Assembly: GCA_013823485.1 (NCBI GenBank)
Contig: PNMF01000006.1
Span: 1 to 49,140, forward strand
Length of the DNA: 49,140 nt
Origin: Comamonadaceae bacterium
Lineage (GTDB): Bacteria; Pseudomonadota; Gammaproteobacteria; Burkholderiales; Burkholderiaceae_C
Reading direction: 5' to 3'
The notes under the pieces were generated by a model. It was not told the DNA's origin, searched no databases, and worked only from the letters and a program-made list of their open reading frames with translations. The translations under genes and the position numbers were made by a program. Below, one piece after another: positions 16,451-27,840 of this stretch. Position 1 is the stretch's first letter. Each line of letters opens with the position of its first letter.

Positions 16451-16855
16451 ATGTCATTCACCCCCGTGATCGCCATCCACACCGCCGCCGCGCTGGCGGC
16501 CGTCGTCATCGGCCCGCTGGCCTTGTGGTCGCGCCGCAGCGGACATGTGCGCACACGCCTGCACCGGGCTGCCGGCTACAGCTGGGTCCTGCTGATGGTG
16601 TTCAGCGCACTCTCGGCGCTGTTCATCCCGGCGGCGCGGCTGCCCAACATCGCCGGCTTCGGGCCGATCCACCTGCTGGTGCCCTTTGTGCTGGTGATGC
16701 TGGTGGTGGCCATGCGCCACATGCTGCGGGGCCGGCTGCAGGCCCACCGGCAGACCATGCTGCAGCTCTACATCGGCGCCTGCCTGGTGGCGGGCGCTTT
16801 CACGCTGCTGCCGGGGCGGCTGCTGGGCCAGTGGGTGCGCTCGCTGCTGGCCTGA
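16451..16855 (+). CDS. DUF2306 membrane protein
   Basis: A 134-residue protein with four hydrophobic helices and two histidine-containing loops: AIHTAAALAAVVIGPLALWSRR near the N-terminus and RHMLRGRLQAHRQTMLQLYIGA in the second half. This is the DUF2306 pattern (related to the YozB/CtaG-like group), whose function is unknown; conserved histidines hint at haem or metal binding. The ribosome binding site AGGAGGT is perfect and well spaced, so high translation is likely. The gene is 34 bases upstream of the LytS-type kinase. Confidence 0.8.
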   Translation: MSFTPVIAIHTAAALAAVVIGPLALWSRRSGHVRTRLHRAAGYSWVLLMVFSALSALFIPAARLPNIAGFGPIHLLVPFVLVMLVVAMRHMLRGRLQAHRQTMLQLYIGACLVAGAFTLLPGRLLGQWVRSLLA

Positions 16856-16889
16856 ACCGCCATCGGCAGCTTTCGCACCATACTGCTGC

Positions 16890-17975
16890 ATGGACCCGCA
16901 TCCCGCCGACACAAGCCTCCCGGGCACCGTCCTGAACCGGATCGGCCGACGGCTGCTTTTCACCGTCGGGGTCAACACCGTGGTCGCGCTGTTCCTGGCC
17001 CTGCCGGGCCGCGACAGCCTGTGGGTCAACTGGGTGTATTCGCAGTGCATCGGCCTGCTGATCTGGGCCTGCATCGACGGCGGGCGGTTCGTGTTCCACC
17101 CGCGCGGCCAGCTCACCGGCTGGCGCATGGCGCTGCTGGTGATGGCTGGCGTGGTGGCCGGCTACAGCGCCGGCTGCCTGCTGGCCAATGCCCTGCTCGG
17201 CCGCCCGGTGCTGCTGGGTCTGCACGGGCTGCCCACCAGCACGTTGCAGATCATGGCGGTGTCGCTGCTGGCCGCCGGCATCACCACCCATGTGTTCACC
17301 AGCCGGGAACAGCTGGCCATGGCCCGCGAGGCTTCAGAAGCGGCCGAACGCCAGGCCACCGAGGCGCGGCTGCGGCTGCTGGAATCGCAGCTGGAGCCGC
17401 ACATGCTGTTCAACACGCTGGCCAACCTGCGGGCGCTCATCGCCACCGATCCACCGCGCGCCCTGGCCATGCTGGACCGGCTCGACGGCTTCCTGCGCGC
17501 CACCCTGCAGGCCAGCCGCAGCGGCCCCGGCCACCACACCCTGGCCGCCGAGTTCGAACGCCTGACCGACTACCTGGCCCTCATGGCGGTGCGCATGGGC
17601 CCGCGACTGACCCACACCCTGGAGCTGCCCGAGGCCCTGCGCGACCAGCCGGTGCCCGCGCTGCTGCTGCAGCCGCTGGTGGAGAACGCCATCCGCCACG
17701 GACTGGAACCTTCGGTGGCCGGCGGGCATGTGACCGTGTCGGCCCGCGAGGTCGACGGCGCGCTGCAACTGGAGGTGCAGGACAACGGCATGGGCTGCGC
17801 GAGCGAGCCGGGCGAAGGCAGCGGCTTCGGCCTGGCCCAGGTGCGCGAACGGCTGACCAGCGCCCATGGTGCTGCGGCACACTGCCACTGGCACAGCCGC
17901 CCTGGCGAAGGCACCCGCATCACCCTGCGCCTGCCGCTGTCCACTGCCCACGCCACCACCACCCCATCTGCATGA
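16890..17975 (+). CDS. LytS/YehU-type membrane sensor histidine kinase
   Basis: A 361-residue kinase with four predicted membrane helices in the first 140 residues, no PAS or GAF domain, and a short coiled coil. The His_kinase domain has the acceptor His about residue 171 in LESQLEPHMLFNTLANLRAL, which is the LytS/YehU H-box. The ATPase part has LLLQPLVENAIRHGLEP and VQDNGMGC. Such kinases phosphorylate LytTR regulators; here the partner gene overlaps by ATGA at 17972. A -10-like CATACT ends 5 bases before the ATG, which would give a leaderless or very short-leader transcript. The signal sensed is unknown. Confidence 0.9.
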   Translation: MDPHPADTSLPGTVLNRIGRRLLFTVGVNTVVALFLALPGRDSLWVNWVYSQCIGLLIWACIDGGRFVFHPRGQLTGWRMALLVMAGVVAGYSAGCLLANALLGRPVLLGLHGLPTSTLQIMAVSLLAAGITTHVFTSREQLAMAREASEAAERQATEARLRLLESQLEPHMLFNTLANLRALIATDPPRALAMLDRLDGFLRATLQASRSGPGHHTLAAEFERLTDYLALMAVRMGPRLTHTLELPEALRDQPVPALLLQPLVENAIRHGLEPSVAGGHVTVSAREVDGALQLEVQDNGMGCASEPGEGSGFGLAQVRERLTSAHGAAAHCHWHSRPGEGTRITLRLPLSTAHATTTPSA

Positions 17976-18796
17976 GCCCCACCGCCCTCATTGCCGAAGA
18001 CGAACCGCTGCTGGCCCAGGCGCTGTGCACCGAGCTGCAGCGCAGCTGGCCGGCCCTGACCTTGCTGCCGGTGGTGGCGGATGGCATCAGCGCGGTGCAG
18101 GTGGCACTGCAGACCCTGCCGCAGGTGCTGTTCCTGGACATCCGCATGCCCGGTCAGAGCGGTCTGGAGGCTGCCGCCGACATCGCTGAACAGTGGCCCA
18201 CGGCCCTGCCCTTCCCCGCCCTGGTGTTCGTGACCGCTTACGACCAATACGCAGTGCAGGCCTTCGAGGCCCAGGCCATCGACTACCTGCTCAAGCCGGT
18301 GCGCCCGGAGCGGCTGGAGCGCACGCTGGAGCGCATCCGACACCATCTGCAACGCCCTCCCATGGACGTGGGCGCTGACGAGCCGGCCCTGCAAAGCCTG
18401 ATCGGCCGGCTGCACCGCCTGCTGGAGCCGGACACCGCGCCGGCATCGGCCATCGGCCAGACACCGGTCGAGCCGCTGCGGCTGATCACCGCCAGCGTGG
18501 GAGCCACGGTGCGCGTGGTGCCCATCGAGCAGGTGCTGGTGTTCGAAGCCGCCGACAAATACGTGCGCGTGCTCACCCTGGATGCCGAACTGCTGCTGCG
18601 CACACCGCTGAAGGAACTGCTGCCCCGCCTCGACCCCACCGAGTTCTGGCAGGTGTACCGCGGCACCGTGGTGCGCGCCGGCGCCATTGCACAGGCCGTG
18701 CGCGGCGACAACGGCAAGCTCAGCCTGAGCCTGCACGGCCGGCCCGAAAGCTGGCCGGTGAGCCGGCTGCACGAACACCGACTCCGGCCGCTCTGA
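17972..18796 (+). CDS. LytTR-type response regulator
   Basis: A 274-residue regulator, cognate to the kinase just upstream. The receiver domain (1-125) has AEDEPLL as acidic pocket, Asp56 in LFLDIRMPGQSG, VTAYDQYAVQAFEAQAIDYLLKPV with the conserved Thr and Lys. A linker of about 50 residues leads to a C-terminal LytTR DNA-binding domain (about 175-270) containing VLVFEAADKYVRVLTLDAELLLRTPLKEL. LytTR proteins bind paired direct repeats; I found no clear target near the operon. The track start at 17021 lies in the kinase gene in another frame. Confidence 0.92.
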   Translation: MSPTALIAEDEPLLAQALCTELQRSWPALTLLPVVADGISAVQVALQTLPQVLFLDIRMPGQSGLEAAADIAEQWPTALPFPALVFVTAYDQYAVQAFEAQAIDYLLKPVRPERLERTLERIRHHLQRPPMDVGADEPALQSLIGRLHRLLEPDTAPASAIGQTPVEPLRLITASVGATVRVVPIEQVLVFEAADKYVRVLTLDAELLLRTPLKELLPRLDPTEFWQVYRGTVVRAGAIAQAVRGDNGKLSLSLHGRPESWPVSRLHEHRLRPL

Positions 18797-18821
18797 CGGC
18801 CTTCAGCCCCAGGAGACCACC

Positions 18822-19225
18822 ATGCCCTACACCCTGCGTTTTCAGCGCGTGCTGCGCGCCCCGCCCGAGCGGGTTTTTCGGGCCTTCGTCGATCCCGCCG
18901 CACTCGCCAAGTGGAACGCCCCGGCGGACGCTTCCGCATGTCGTTCACCAACTTCAGCGCCGGCCAGACACACGACTTCGGCGGTGAATTCAGGGAGCTG
19001 GTGCCCAACGAAAAGATCGTGGCCACCGACCGCTTCGACAGCCCGCACCTGCCCGGCGAACTGGTCACCACCACCCTGTTCAAGGCTGTGGGCAGCGGCA
19101 CCGAACTGAACATCGAACAAGCCGGCCTGCCCGACGCCCTCCCCCCGGACGGCTGCATGCTGGGCTGGCAGCAATCGCTGGAGCTGCTGGCGAGGCTGGT
19201 AGAGCCGGAGATTCCGGGGGAGTGA
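18822..19225 (+). pseudogene. SRPBCC (AHSA1-like) gene with internal deletion and frameshift
   Basis: The first reading frame gives MPYTLRFQRVLRAPPERVFRAFVDPAALAKW, then loses similarity. From about 18911 a second frame continues the same family with GGRFRMSFTNFSAGQTHDFGG and runs to 19225 (ELNIEQAGLPDALPPDGCMLGWQQ). In intact relatives I would expect about 17 residues between AKW and GGRFRMSF; here only about 8 bases lie there, so roughly 43 bases are missing, which also shifts the frame. The ATG has a good AGGAGAC ribosome binding site, so loss looks recent. The family covers small lipid- or hydrophobic-ligand-binding proteins. An assembly error is possible but would need to remove dozens of bases. 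Confidence 0.75.
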
Positions 19226-19540
19226 GGGGCGGGGAGTGGATGGGAGCTCAGCGGAGAGGCGCTTGAGAACTGAAAGGCTGGTTTGCAGCAGGAGCAGTCT
19301 TCAGTTTTGCAGAACTCCAACTTTGCCGGAGACCGCTCAACACCCGTTCCAGCCTTACCCGACCGAGCAAGTCCTGGCCCCTTGCGGTCGAGGTCACAGA
19401 GAGCGGCAATCAACTGATTGCCTGATCGGCCCACGGCGAGTACGGTGTGATGTATCCAGAGCCCGGCCTCGATATTCTTGTGCCCGTTGCGCGCCTAACG
19501 CATCGTCATCGCGCCGTGGCGTTCCGGCTTTGCCGAATGC
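19226..19540. other. Gene-poor stretch of lower GC, no intact gene
   Basis: About 315 bases between the SRPBCC pseudogene and the glyoxalase remnant. All frames are broken by stops and the base composition is more AT-rich than the flanks. The last 45 bases are open in the frame of the remnant (after TAA at 19496) and read RIVIAPWRSGFAEC, perhaps a piece of the missing N-terminal part. I see no promoter, repeat or RNA gene in it. Confidence 0.6.
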
Positions 19541-19807
19541 ATGGCCCTCATCGGCAACCACAACTTCGAGTTGATCGAGCACCATAGCTCCAAGGGACGC
19601 CATCTCCACGCGCAGCACAACGACGTGTGTGGCATCCACCTGGCCTTGAGGGTTTCGGGCATCGACGAGGTCTTCCGCCGCGTGAAGACGCTGGAGCTGG
19701 AGCAGACAACCGCCGAGCCCTACACCGCACACGAACTCGGCGACTACAAAGCGTTCTTCCTCCGCGACCCCAACGGGGTGCAGATCGAGATCGGCCAGGT
19801 CAAGTGA
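19541..19807 (+). pseudogene. Truncated VOC (glyoxalase-fold) protein, C-terminal part only
   Basis: The 88-residue frame reads MALIGNHNFELIEHHSSKGRHL and ends AFFLRDPNGVQIEIGQVK. The end is a typical VOC-fold C-terminus (DPNGxxIEI with a metal-ligand Glu). A full VOC protein of this kind has about 120-140 residues and starts with a paired beta-alpha-beta module carrying the first metal ligand; that part is missing here, and a stop lies 45 bases upstream of the ATG. Base composition is lower in GC than the neighbours. It is either a 5'-truncated pseudogene or a short protein starting at this ATG, and I favour the pseudogene. GNAT follows after 26 bases. Confidence 0.6.
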
Positions 19808-19833
19808 TCCGCCAATTCACCCAAGGCAAACCC

Positions 19834-20289
19834 ATGCAAGTCATCCACTGCACCGAAGCACATCTCGACGTTCTGTCGGAGCTGTTCAACGACTACCGCA
19901 TCTTTTACGAGCAGCCCAGCGACGTGCCGGCCTGCCGCGCCTTCATCCAGAAGAACCTGCAGCAAAACTGCTCGAAGATCTTCCTGTTGCTGGACGATGA
20001 GGGCCGGGCGGTCGGCTTCTCGCAGCTCTACCCGTCGATATGCTCAATCAGCATGCGGCCGTATCACTACCTGTCCGACCTGTACGTGGCCACGTCCACC
20101 CGCCGAAACGGACATGCGCGCCACCTGATGAACTACATCACCGACCACTTCACGAACCTGGGTTCGCAGCGCCTCACACTCGACACCGCGACCTCCAACA
20201 AGATCGCTCAGGGCCTGTACGAATCGCTGGGCTACGAGCGCGAAGAGGTCTACATCACCTACCACCAGGTGCTGAAGACGCCTGCCTGA
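19834..20289 (+). CDS. GNAT-family N-acetyltransferase
   Basis: A 151-residue acetyltransferase. The acetyl-CoA loop has the form VATSTRRNGHARHLMNYI (the family's R/QxxGxG/A; here RRNGHA), after the strand YHYLSDLYV; the C-terminal part reads LTLDTATSNKIAQGLYESLGYE, the usual last helix and strand. The start at 19834 is chosen over the upstream track start because MQVIHCTEAHLDVLSELFNDYR gives a normal first strand and helix. The acyl acceptor is unknown. Like its left neighbour it has a lower GC content than the core genes, which suggests that both arrived together. Confidence 0.85.
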   Translation: MQVIHCTEAHLDVLSELFNDYRIFYEQPSDVPACRAFIQKNLQQNCSKIFLLLDDEGRAVGFSQLYPSICSISMRPYHYLSDLYVATSTRRNGHARHLMNYITDHFTNLGSQRLTLDTATSNKIAQGLYESLGYEREEVYITYHQVLKTPA

Positions 20290-20377
20290 TTCCGTCGGCG
20301 CCTGCCGGCAAGGCCATCACGGATGCCCCTCCCCACTGTTCTCCCGCGTGCTGAAACGGCTGCGCTGCAACGCCTTG

Positions 20378-22306
20378 TCAGCCCCGCAGCCGGAACGACC
20401 CGACCAGTTCGGCCAGCTGCTGCGACTGATGACGCAGGCTGTCGGCGGCGGCGGCGCCCTCTTCCACCAGCGCGGCGTTCTGCTGCGTGACCTGGTCGAG
20501 CTGGGCCACGGCGTGGCCCACCTGCGCGATGCCGTCGGCCTGTTCCTGGCTGGCCAGCGTGATGCCCTCGATGAGCTGTGACACGCGGGCCACCTGCTCG
20601 ACGATCTGCCCCACGCTCTGGCCGGCCTGGGCCACCAGACCGGTGCCCGATTCGACCCGCTCCACGCTCTCGCCGATCAGGCCCTTGATCTCCTTGGCCG
20701 CCTGAGCGCTGCGCTGGGCCAGGTTGCGCACTTCGCCGGCGACCACCGCAAAACCACGCCCCTGCTCGCCGGCACGGGCCGCTTCCACCGCCGCGTTGAG
20801 CGCCAGGATGTTGGTCTGAAAGGCAATGCTGTCGATCACGCCGATGATGTCGCTGATGCGGCGACTGCTGTCGTTGATGCCCTGCATGGTCTGCACCACG
20901 CGGCCCACCACCTGACCGCCCTCTTCCGCCGCCAGCTTGGCCTCGCGGGCAATCCGGGCGGCCTCGCGCGAGGTCTCGGCGTTCTGCTGCACGGTGGAGG
21001 TGATCTGCTCCATGCTCGCCGCCGTCTCTTCCAGGTTGCTGGCCTGTGTTTCGGTGCGGCACGACAGGTCGGCATTGCCGGTGGCAATCTGGGCACTGCC
21101 GGTGGCAATGCTTTCGCTGCTCTGGCGCACCGCCGACACCATGGTCACCAGGCTCTGGTTCATGGCGCGCAGCGCGGTCAGCAGCTGGCCGGTCTCGTCG
21201 GTGTTGCGCACATCGATCTGCGAGGTGAGGTCGCCGGAGGCCACCGTCTCGGCCACCTTGACCGCCTGGGCAATGGCCCGGGTGGTCTGGCGGGCAATCG
21301 CCAGCATCAGCAGCCCGCCCAGCACCACCATCACGCCGATGCCGGCCGACAGCTGCACCAGGCGCTGCATGGCGTGGCCAGCCTCGTTGTCGAGCTCCTG
21401 GGCCAGCACCTTGAAGGCCTCGTCGATCAGGGCGAACTGGGCATCGATCTGCGCCGTGCTGGCGGCGAAGAACGCGTTGGGCGTCATGGTCAGCTGGTCG
21501 GCCTTCAGGATCTCCTTGTCGACCAGGGCGGCGGCGGCGTCTGCAGCCGCCCAGGCCGCGTCGGCCTTGGGCGCAATGGCCGCCCGCAGCGCCGGGTTGG
21601 CCGCCAGTGCCTTGTCCAGGCTGCGCCGGGCCTGGGCCATGTGCGAGCGCGACATGTTGGTGAGGGCCGACAGCCCCGAGCGCTGGTCGCTGCCGATCTC
21701 GCCACGGCTCAGGATCAGGGAGCCCTGTGCGCGGGCCTGCCCCAGGGTTTCGGTCAGACGCGGCAGGTGCACCAGCACCGACTGGATCAGGAAATAGGTG
21801 TCGGCGTTCGGGTCCAGGCTCATGCCGGAGGCGTCATTGACCTCTTCGATCAACGCCAGCTGCCCGGCAATGAGTGCGGTGTGCCGCACGAAACTCTGCG
21901 GCCCCGGAATCGACTTGGCCGACACATCGGCCGCCAGCGCTTTCCATTGCTCCACCAGCTCGCGGTTCCGGTTGCCCAGCGCCGGGGCATTCAGGTCGGT
22001 CAGCGCGAGGTCCAGACGGGCAAAAGCAGCGTCGACATCGGCCTGCCGCTGCGTCCGGGCGTCCTTCACCGAATCGTTGCCGGCCAGCACATTGGCCGAA
22101 AGACCGCGGTGCTGCTGGGTCAGCTGCACCAGCTTGAGCGCCGCACCCGCCGCGGGAATGCCTTGCGTCTCCCCCCTCGCGGCCTGCCACACCGACAGCT
22201 CGCCCCGCACGGCCATAGCCGTGGGCAGGGCAGCCATCACCATGGCGATGGCGCCGATCAGAAGAAATTTGTGCGCCAGGCGCAGGTTGCCAAGCAGGCT
22301 TTGCAT
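20378..22306 (-). CDS. Methyl-accepting chemotaxis protein
   Basis: A 642-residue receptor that signals through CheA-CheW to the flagellar motor. The first membrane helix is [19 protein letters not shown]; a periplasmic helical sensor region of about 280 residues follows; the second helix (about 325-345) reads [19 protein letters not shown]; then HAMP and the long signalling coiled coil with the hairpin tip [48 protein letters not shown]. There is no C-terminal NWETF-type pentapeptide. The ATG at 22306 is chosen because AAGGGG lies about 10 bases upstream; the track start is an upstream GTG. A sigma-28 (FliA) promoter appears to lie just upstream, so it is likely expressed with the flagellar regulon. 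The ligand is unknown. Confidence 0.94.
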   Translation of the reverse strand: MQSLLGNLRLAHKFLLIGAIAMVMAALPTAMAVRGELSVWQAARGETQGIPAAGAALKLVQLTQQHRGLSANVLAGNDSVKDARTQRQADVDAAFARLDLALTDLNAPALGNRNRELVEQWKALAADVSAKSIPGPQSFVRHTALIAGQLALIEEVNDASGMSLDPNADTYFLIQSVLVHLPRLTETLGQARAQGSLILSRGEIGSDQRSGLSALTNMSRSHMAQARRSLDKALAANPALRAAIAPKADAAWAAADAAAALVDKEILKADQLTMTPNAFFAASTAQIDAQFALIDEAFKVLAQELDNEAGHAMQRLVQLSAGIGVMVVLGGLLMLAIARQTTRAIAQAVKVAETVASGDLTSQIDVRNTDETGQLLTALRAMNQSLVTMVSAVRQSSESIATGSAQIATGNADLSCRTETQASNLEETAASMEQITSTVQQNAETSREAARIAREAKLAAEEGGQVVGRVVQTMQGINDSSRRISDIIGVIDSIAFQTNILALNAAVEAARAGEQGRGFAVVAGEVRNLAQRSAQAAKEIKGLIGESVERVESGTGLVAQAGQSVGQIVEQVARVSQLIEGITLASQEQADGIAQVGHAVAQLDQVTQQNAALVEEGAAAADSLRHQSQQLAELVGSFRLRG

Positions 22307-22345
22307 GAAAAACACCCCTTCCCGTCGATTCGGTCTACAGGGTGT

Positions 22346-22372
22346 TTATCGGTAAAAACCCGGGTGACTGAA
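22346..22372 (-). promoter_or_regulatory. Probable sigma-28 (FliA) promoter of the chemotaxis receptor gene
   Basis: On the minus strand, ACCGATAA matches the FliA -10 consensus GCCGATAA in seven of eight bases, and TTCAGTCA lies 11 bases upstream at the -35 position (four of eight matches to TAAAGTTT). It would give a leader of about 30 bases. The -35 is weak, so this rests mainly on the -10 and on the gene's role. Confidence 0.5.
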
Positions 22373-22399
22373 GCGCAGATAAGCGGCGGCCGACCGGCC

Positions 22400-22432
22400 A
22401 AAAAAAATCCCGACCGGGTGAGGGTCGGGATT
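22400..22432 (-). terminator. Rho-independent terminator of ssrA
   Basis: On the minus strand, AATCCCGACC and GGTCGGGATT form a 10-bp stem with a 7-base loop, and a run of T follows. It starts 9 bases after the tmRNA CCA end. Confidence 0.92.
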
Positions 22433-22440
22433 CTGGATAG

Positions 22441-22816
22441 TGGTGGAGCTGGGGGGATTCGAACCCCCGTCCGCAAGCCTTCTCCGAGCAGTTCTACATG
22501 TGTAGCCGTCTGATTTGATCTCGCCGGTTCCACCGCGCAGCGGCACGCTGTGGAATCGACCAGCCCCCTTGGATCTCGGCCTGCATCAAGGAGCACGATG
22601 CAGACCCAGCCGATGAAAATTACCTCACAGCCTGGACGCCTTGCGGCACCCTTGCCCAGCCCATCGGCCTGCTGTTGTGAAGCTCACCGGTGTTTAAGCG
22701 GCGAGTGCGAAACGTTCGTCGTTTGCAGTTGGTTTTTTTCTGCTGATTAACGAGGTGACAGAACCTCGACATGCCCTGCTGCGTGTCCGAACCCACGTCG
22801 AAACCGGTGCAGCCCC
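22441..22816 (-). ncRNA. ssrA: Transfer-messenger RNA (tmRNA), one-piece
   Basis: tmRNA frees stalled ribosomes and tags the unfinished protein for proteolysis. The minus strand begins GGGGCTGCACCGGTTTCGAC and ends in a T-arm (GGGGGATTCGAA on the plus strand) plus an encoded CCA, so the two ends pair as a tRNA-like domain. The tag frame (22726 to 22694) reads ANDERFALAA followed by TAA, the betaproteobacterial tag type; the resume codon is GCA. The strand shown by the track contains no gene here. The length of about 376 bases is normal for a one-piece tmRNA. Confidence 0.97.
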
Positions 22817-22826
22817 AAGACCGGGC

Positions 22827-22853
22827 AGTTTAAGGCAGTTGCAGGCATTTCAA
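22827..22853 (-). promoter_or_regulatory. Candidate ssrA promoter inside the end of gph
   Basis: On the minus strand, TTGAAA and TAAACT are separated by 15 bases, and a GC-rich stretch of 10 bases leads to the tmRNA 5' end. Spacing is shorter than ideal. The element overlaps the last codons of gph. Confidence 0.4.
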
Positions 22854-23501
22854 GAGCTGCAGCGGAGAAAGAATGCGGGCGTCGGCCGGCCAGTGCTCGG
22901 TGGTGGCCAGGGGCCCGAGGTAACCGTAACCGGCGGCCAGGGTGCGCATGCCGGCGCTGCGCCCGGCCAGCATGTCGCGTTCGTCGTCGCCCACATAAAC
23001 GCAGCAATGCGGCGCCACACCCAGGCGGCGGGCGGCCTCCAGCAGGGGGGCAGGATGGGGCTTGGCATGGGGGGTGGTGTCGCCGCAGACCACGGTGGCC
23101 GCGCGGCCCAGCAGCGGCATGGCGGCCACCAGCGGGTCGGCGAACCGGTGCGCCTTGTTGGTGACCACGCCCCAGGCCAGGCCGTGCGCCTCCAGGGCGT
23201 CGATCAAGGCAGGCACCTCGTCGAAAGGCCGGGTGTGCAGGGTCAGCCGGGCTTCATAGAGCCGGTAGAACTCCTCGCGCAGGGGTTCATAGTCGGCATG
23301 CTCGGGCGTGATGCCGAACGCCACCTGGAGCATGCCCCGGGCACCCGACCCGGCATGGGGACGGTACTGGGACGGGGGCAGCGACGGCCAGCCCCGCCCC
23401 ACCCGCATCTCGTCGGCGGCACCGCCGAGGTCGGGGGCACTGTCGATCAGGGTGCCGTCCAGATCGAACAGCACCGCCTGCACACCCTGCAGCACGCTCA
23501 T
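22830..23501 (-). CDS. gph: HAD-superfamily phosphoglycolate phosphatase
   Basis: A 223-residue HAD phosphatase. Motif I is [16 protein letters not shown] with nucleophile Asp13 and general acid Asp15; motif II is WGVVTNKAH; motif III and IV are KPHPAPLL and YVGDDERDM. The cap between them is of the Gph type ([11 protein letters not shown]). It dephosphorylates 2-phosphoglycolate formed during DNA repair; relatives act on other small phosphates. Its start overlaps the ubiG stop by four bases, so they form one coupled unit. This ubiG-gph pair next to ompA and gyrA is a common betaproteobacterial arrangement. Confidence 0.9.
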   Translation of the reverse strand: MSVLQGVQAVLFDLDGTLIDSAPDLGGAADEMRVGRGWPSLPPSQYRPHAGSGARGMLQVAFGITPEHADYEPLREEFYRLYEARLTLHTRPFDEVPALIDALEAHGLAWGVVTNKAHRFADPLVAAMPLLGRAATVVCGDTTPHAKPHPAPLLEAARRLGVAPHCCVYVGDDERDMLAGRSAGMRTLAAGYGYLGPLATTEHWPADARILSPLQLLKCLQLP

Positions 23502-24205
23502 GCCTTGCGGGTGGCGAACAGGTAGTTCACGCTGGTGTCTTCGCTGAGCCAGTAGCGCCGGGTCAACGGGTTGTATTCCATGCCCTTGGTGTGCTGCAGC
23601 TCCAGGCTGGCGGCACGGCCATACGAGGCCAGCTCGCTCGGGCGGATGAACTTGGCGTACTCATGGGTGCCCTTGGGCAGCAGGTTGAGCACGTACTCGG
23701 CACCGACGATGGCGAACAGGAACGACTTGGGGTTGCGGTTCAGGGTCGAGAAAAACACCCAGCCGCCCGGTTTGACCAGGGTGGAACAGGCCTGAACGAT
23801 GGAGGCAGGGTCGGGCACGTGTTCCAGCATCTCCATGCAGGTCACCACGTCGAAGCTGCCGGGCTGCTCGGCGGCCAGGTCTTCGGTGCTGACCTCGCGG
23901 TATTCGACCCGGGGCGTGGAGGCCTCCAGGGCATGGAGCTGGGCGACGCGCAGGGCTTTCACCGACAGGTCGATGCCGAGCACGTCGGCGCCCTTGCGGG
24001 CCATGGCATCGGCCAGGATGCCGCCGCCGCAGCCCACGTCCAGGACTCGCTTGCCGGCGATGCCGGCCAGCGAGTCGATCCAGCCCAGGCGCAAGGGGTT
24101 GATCTGGTGCAGCGGGCGGAATTCGCTCTCGGGGTCCCACCAGCGGTGGGCCAGTTCGGAAAACTTGGCCAGTTCGGCCGGGTCTGCGTTGGTGTGGGTG
24201 GTCAT
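23498..24205 (-). CDS. ubiG: Bifunctional 3-demethylubiquinol / 2-polyprenyl-6-hydroxyphenol O-methyltransferase
   Basis: A 235-residue SAM-dependent methyltransferase for both O-methylations in ubiquinone synthesis. The N-terminus [33 protein letters not shown] is highly typical of UbiG. The SAM motif is [16 protein letters not shown], then LGIDLS and [14 protein letters not shown]. The C-terminal [16 protein letters not shown] also fits. The length matches UbiG of E. coli. It is likely peripheral to the inner membrane, where its lipid substrate lies. The ompA terminator at 24234-24253 is just upstream, so ubiG must start from its own promoter in the 50-base gap or from readthrough. Confidence 0.95.
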   Translation of the reverse strand: MTTHTNADPAELAKFSELAHRWWDPESEFRPLHQINPLRLGWIDSLAGIAGKRVLDVGCGGGILADAMARKGADVLGIDLSVKALRVAQLHALEASTPRVEYREVSTEDLAAEQPGSFDVVTCMEMLEHVPDPASIVQACSTLVKPGGWVFFSTLNRNPKSFLFAIVGAEYVLNLLPKGTHEYAKFIRPSELASYGRAASLELQHTKGMEYNPLTRRYWLSEDTSVNYLFATRKA

Positions 24206-24233
24206 GGGGCGATTATTGGCGGAGGCATAAAAA

Positions 24234-24253
24234 AACCGCGCCGGAGCGCGGTT
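24234..24253 (-). terminator. Rho-independent terminator of ompA
   Basis: AACCGCGC and GCGCGGTT form an 8-bp stem with a four-base loop; on the minus strand a run of seven T follows. It lies just after the ompA stop. Confidence 0.88.
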
Positions 24254-24276
24254 TTGTTGATCAGACCGAGGGTCGA

Positions 24277-24915
24277 TCAGTTCTTGCGGGTGCCGACCAC
24301 TTCGACTTCCACGCGGCGGTTCTTGGCGCGGCCTTCGCGGGTGGCGTTGTCGGCCACCGGCTGGGACAGGCCCTTGCCTTCGGTGTAGATGCGGTTGCTT
24401 TCGATGCCCTTGCTCACCAGGTAGGCCTTCACGGCTTCAGCGCGGCGGACCGACAGGGCCTGGTTGTACTTGGCTGCACCGGTGGCGTCGGTGTGGCCCA
24501 CGGCAATCACGACTTCCAGGTTGATGCCACCGACCTTGCTGGCCAGATCGTCCAGCTTGGCTTTGCCTTCGGGCTTCAGGACGGCCTTGTCGAAGTCGAA
24601 GAAGGCGTCGGCGGCGTAGGTCACCTTGGTGGCAGCCGGAGCGGGAGCCGGGGCAGCAGCGGCGGGCTTCGGTGCAGCGGCGGGGGCCGGAGCCGGGGCA
24701 GCGGCGGGAGCAGCGGCCGGCACGATGGCGCCGTCGCAGCCCTTGGCGGCGGTGGCGGGGGTCCAGGAGGCATCGCGCCAGCACAGTTCGTTGGTGCCGT
24801 TCTTCCAGACCAGCTCACCGGTGCCATTGCGCCAGTTGTCGACGGTCTGAGCGCCAGCGGCCGTTGCCATGGCGGCGGTTGCGATCAGCATTGCCACTTT
24901 GTTGAGTTTTTTCAT
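24277..24915 (-). CDS. ompA: OmpA-family outer-membrane/peptidoglycan-binding protein
   Basis: A 212-residue protein with a signal peptide ([22 protein letters not shown], cleaved before Q), a short domain with two tandem-like pieces ([20 protein letters not shown], with Cys44 and a second Cys near 59), an Ala/Pro linker (about 65-95) and a C-terminal OmpA domain (about 97-212). The peptidoglycan-contacting motif is [31 protein letters not shown] and NRRVEVEV ends the domain. There is no beta-barrel, so it anchors the envelope to peptidoglycan rather than forming a pore. RBS AGAGGAAAACC precedes the ATG. This short OmpA next to ubiG is typical of Burkholderiales. Confidence 0.92.
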   Translation of the reverse strand: MKKLNKVAMLIATAAMATAAGAQTVDNWRNGTGELVWKNGTNELCWRDASWTPATAAKGCDGAIVPAAAPAAAPAPAPAAAPKPAAAAPAPAPAATKVTYAADAFFDFDKAVLKPEGKAKLDDLASKVGGINLEVVIAVGHTDATGAAKYNQALSVRRAEAVKAYLVSKGIESNRIYTEGKGLSQPVADNATREGRAKNRRVEVEVVGTRKN

Positions 24916-25136
24916 GGTTTTCCTCTAGGTAAGCCGCAGACAGACTGCGAAAACGTTATGGACGTTTCGGACAAACGGTTGACCGAACGCTCCGAAGATT
25001 GTGCCACAAGCGGTCTTGGGTTAACCCTGAGCGGCTGTCCCGCTGGTTCGTGACCGCTCCGCGGGGGCCGTGCGGTCATCCGGGCGTTGCCAGCCCGCAA
25101 CAGCCGAGGCCCGGAAGCCCGTCCGGGGCGGTCCCT

Positions 25137-25142
25137 TAAAAT
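25137..25142 (+). promoter_or_regulatory. Candidate -10 element of gyrA
   Basis: TAAAAT lies 37 bases before the gyrA ATG, giving a leader of about 30 bases. No good -35 is seen at the usual distance. The rest of the divergent gap (24916-25136), which should also hold the ompA promoter, shows the palindrome GGGTTAACCC (25018-25027) but nothing else I can name. Confidence 0.35.
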
Positions 25143-25179
25143 CGCCGATTGCCTCCAACCTCCCAGAGACTGCACGCCC

Positions 25180-27839
<2,660 letters not shown>

Positions 27840-27840
<1 letters not shown>

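Noticed and set aside
19494-19500. GCCTAAC resembling one half of an integron attC site
   Set aside because: No GTTRRRY partner at a usable distance and no fold; the seven bases occur by chance.
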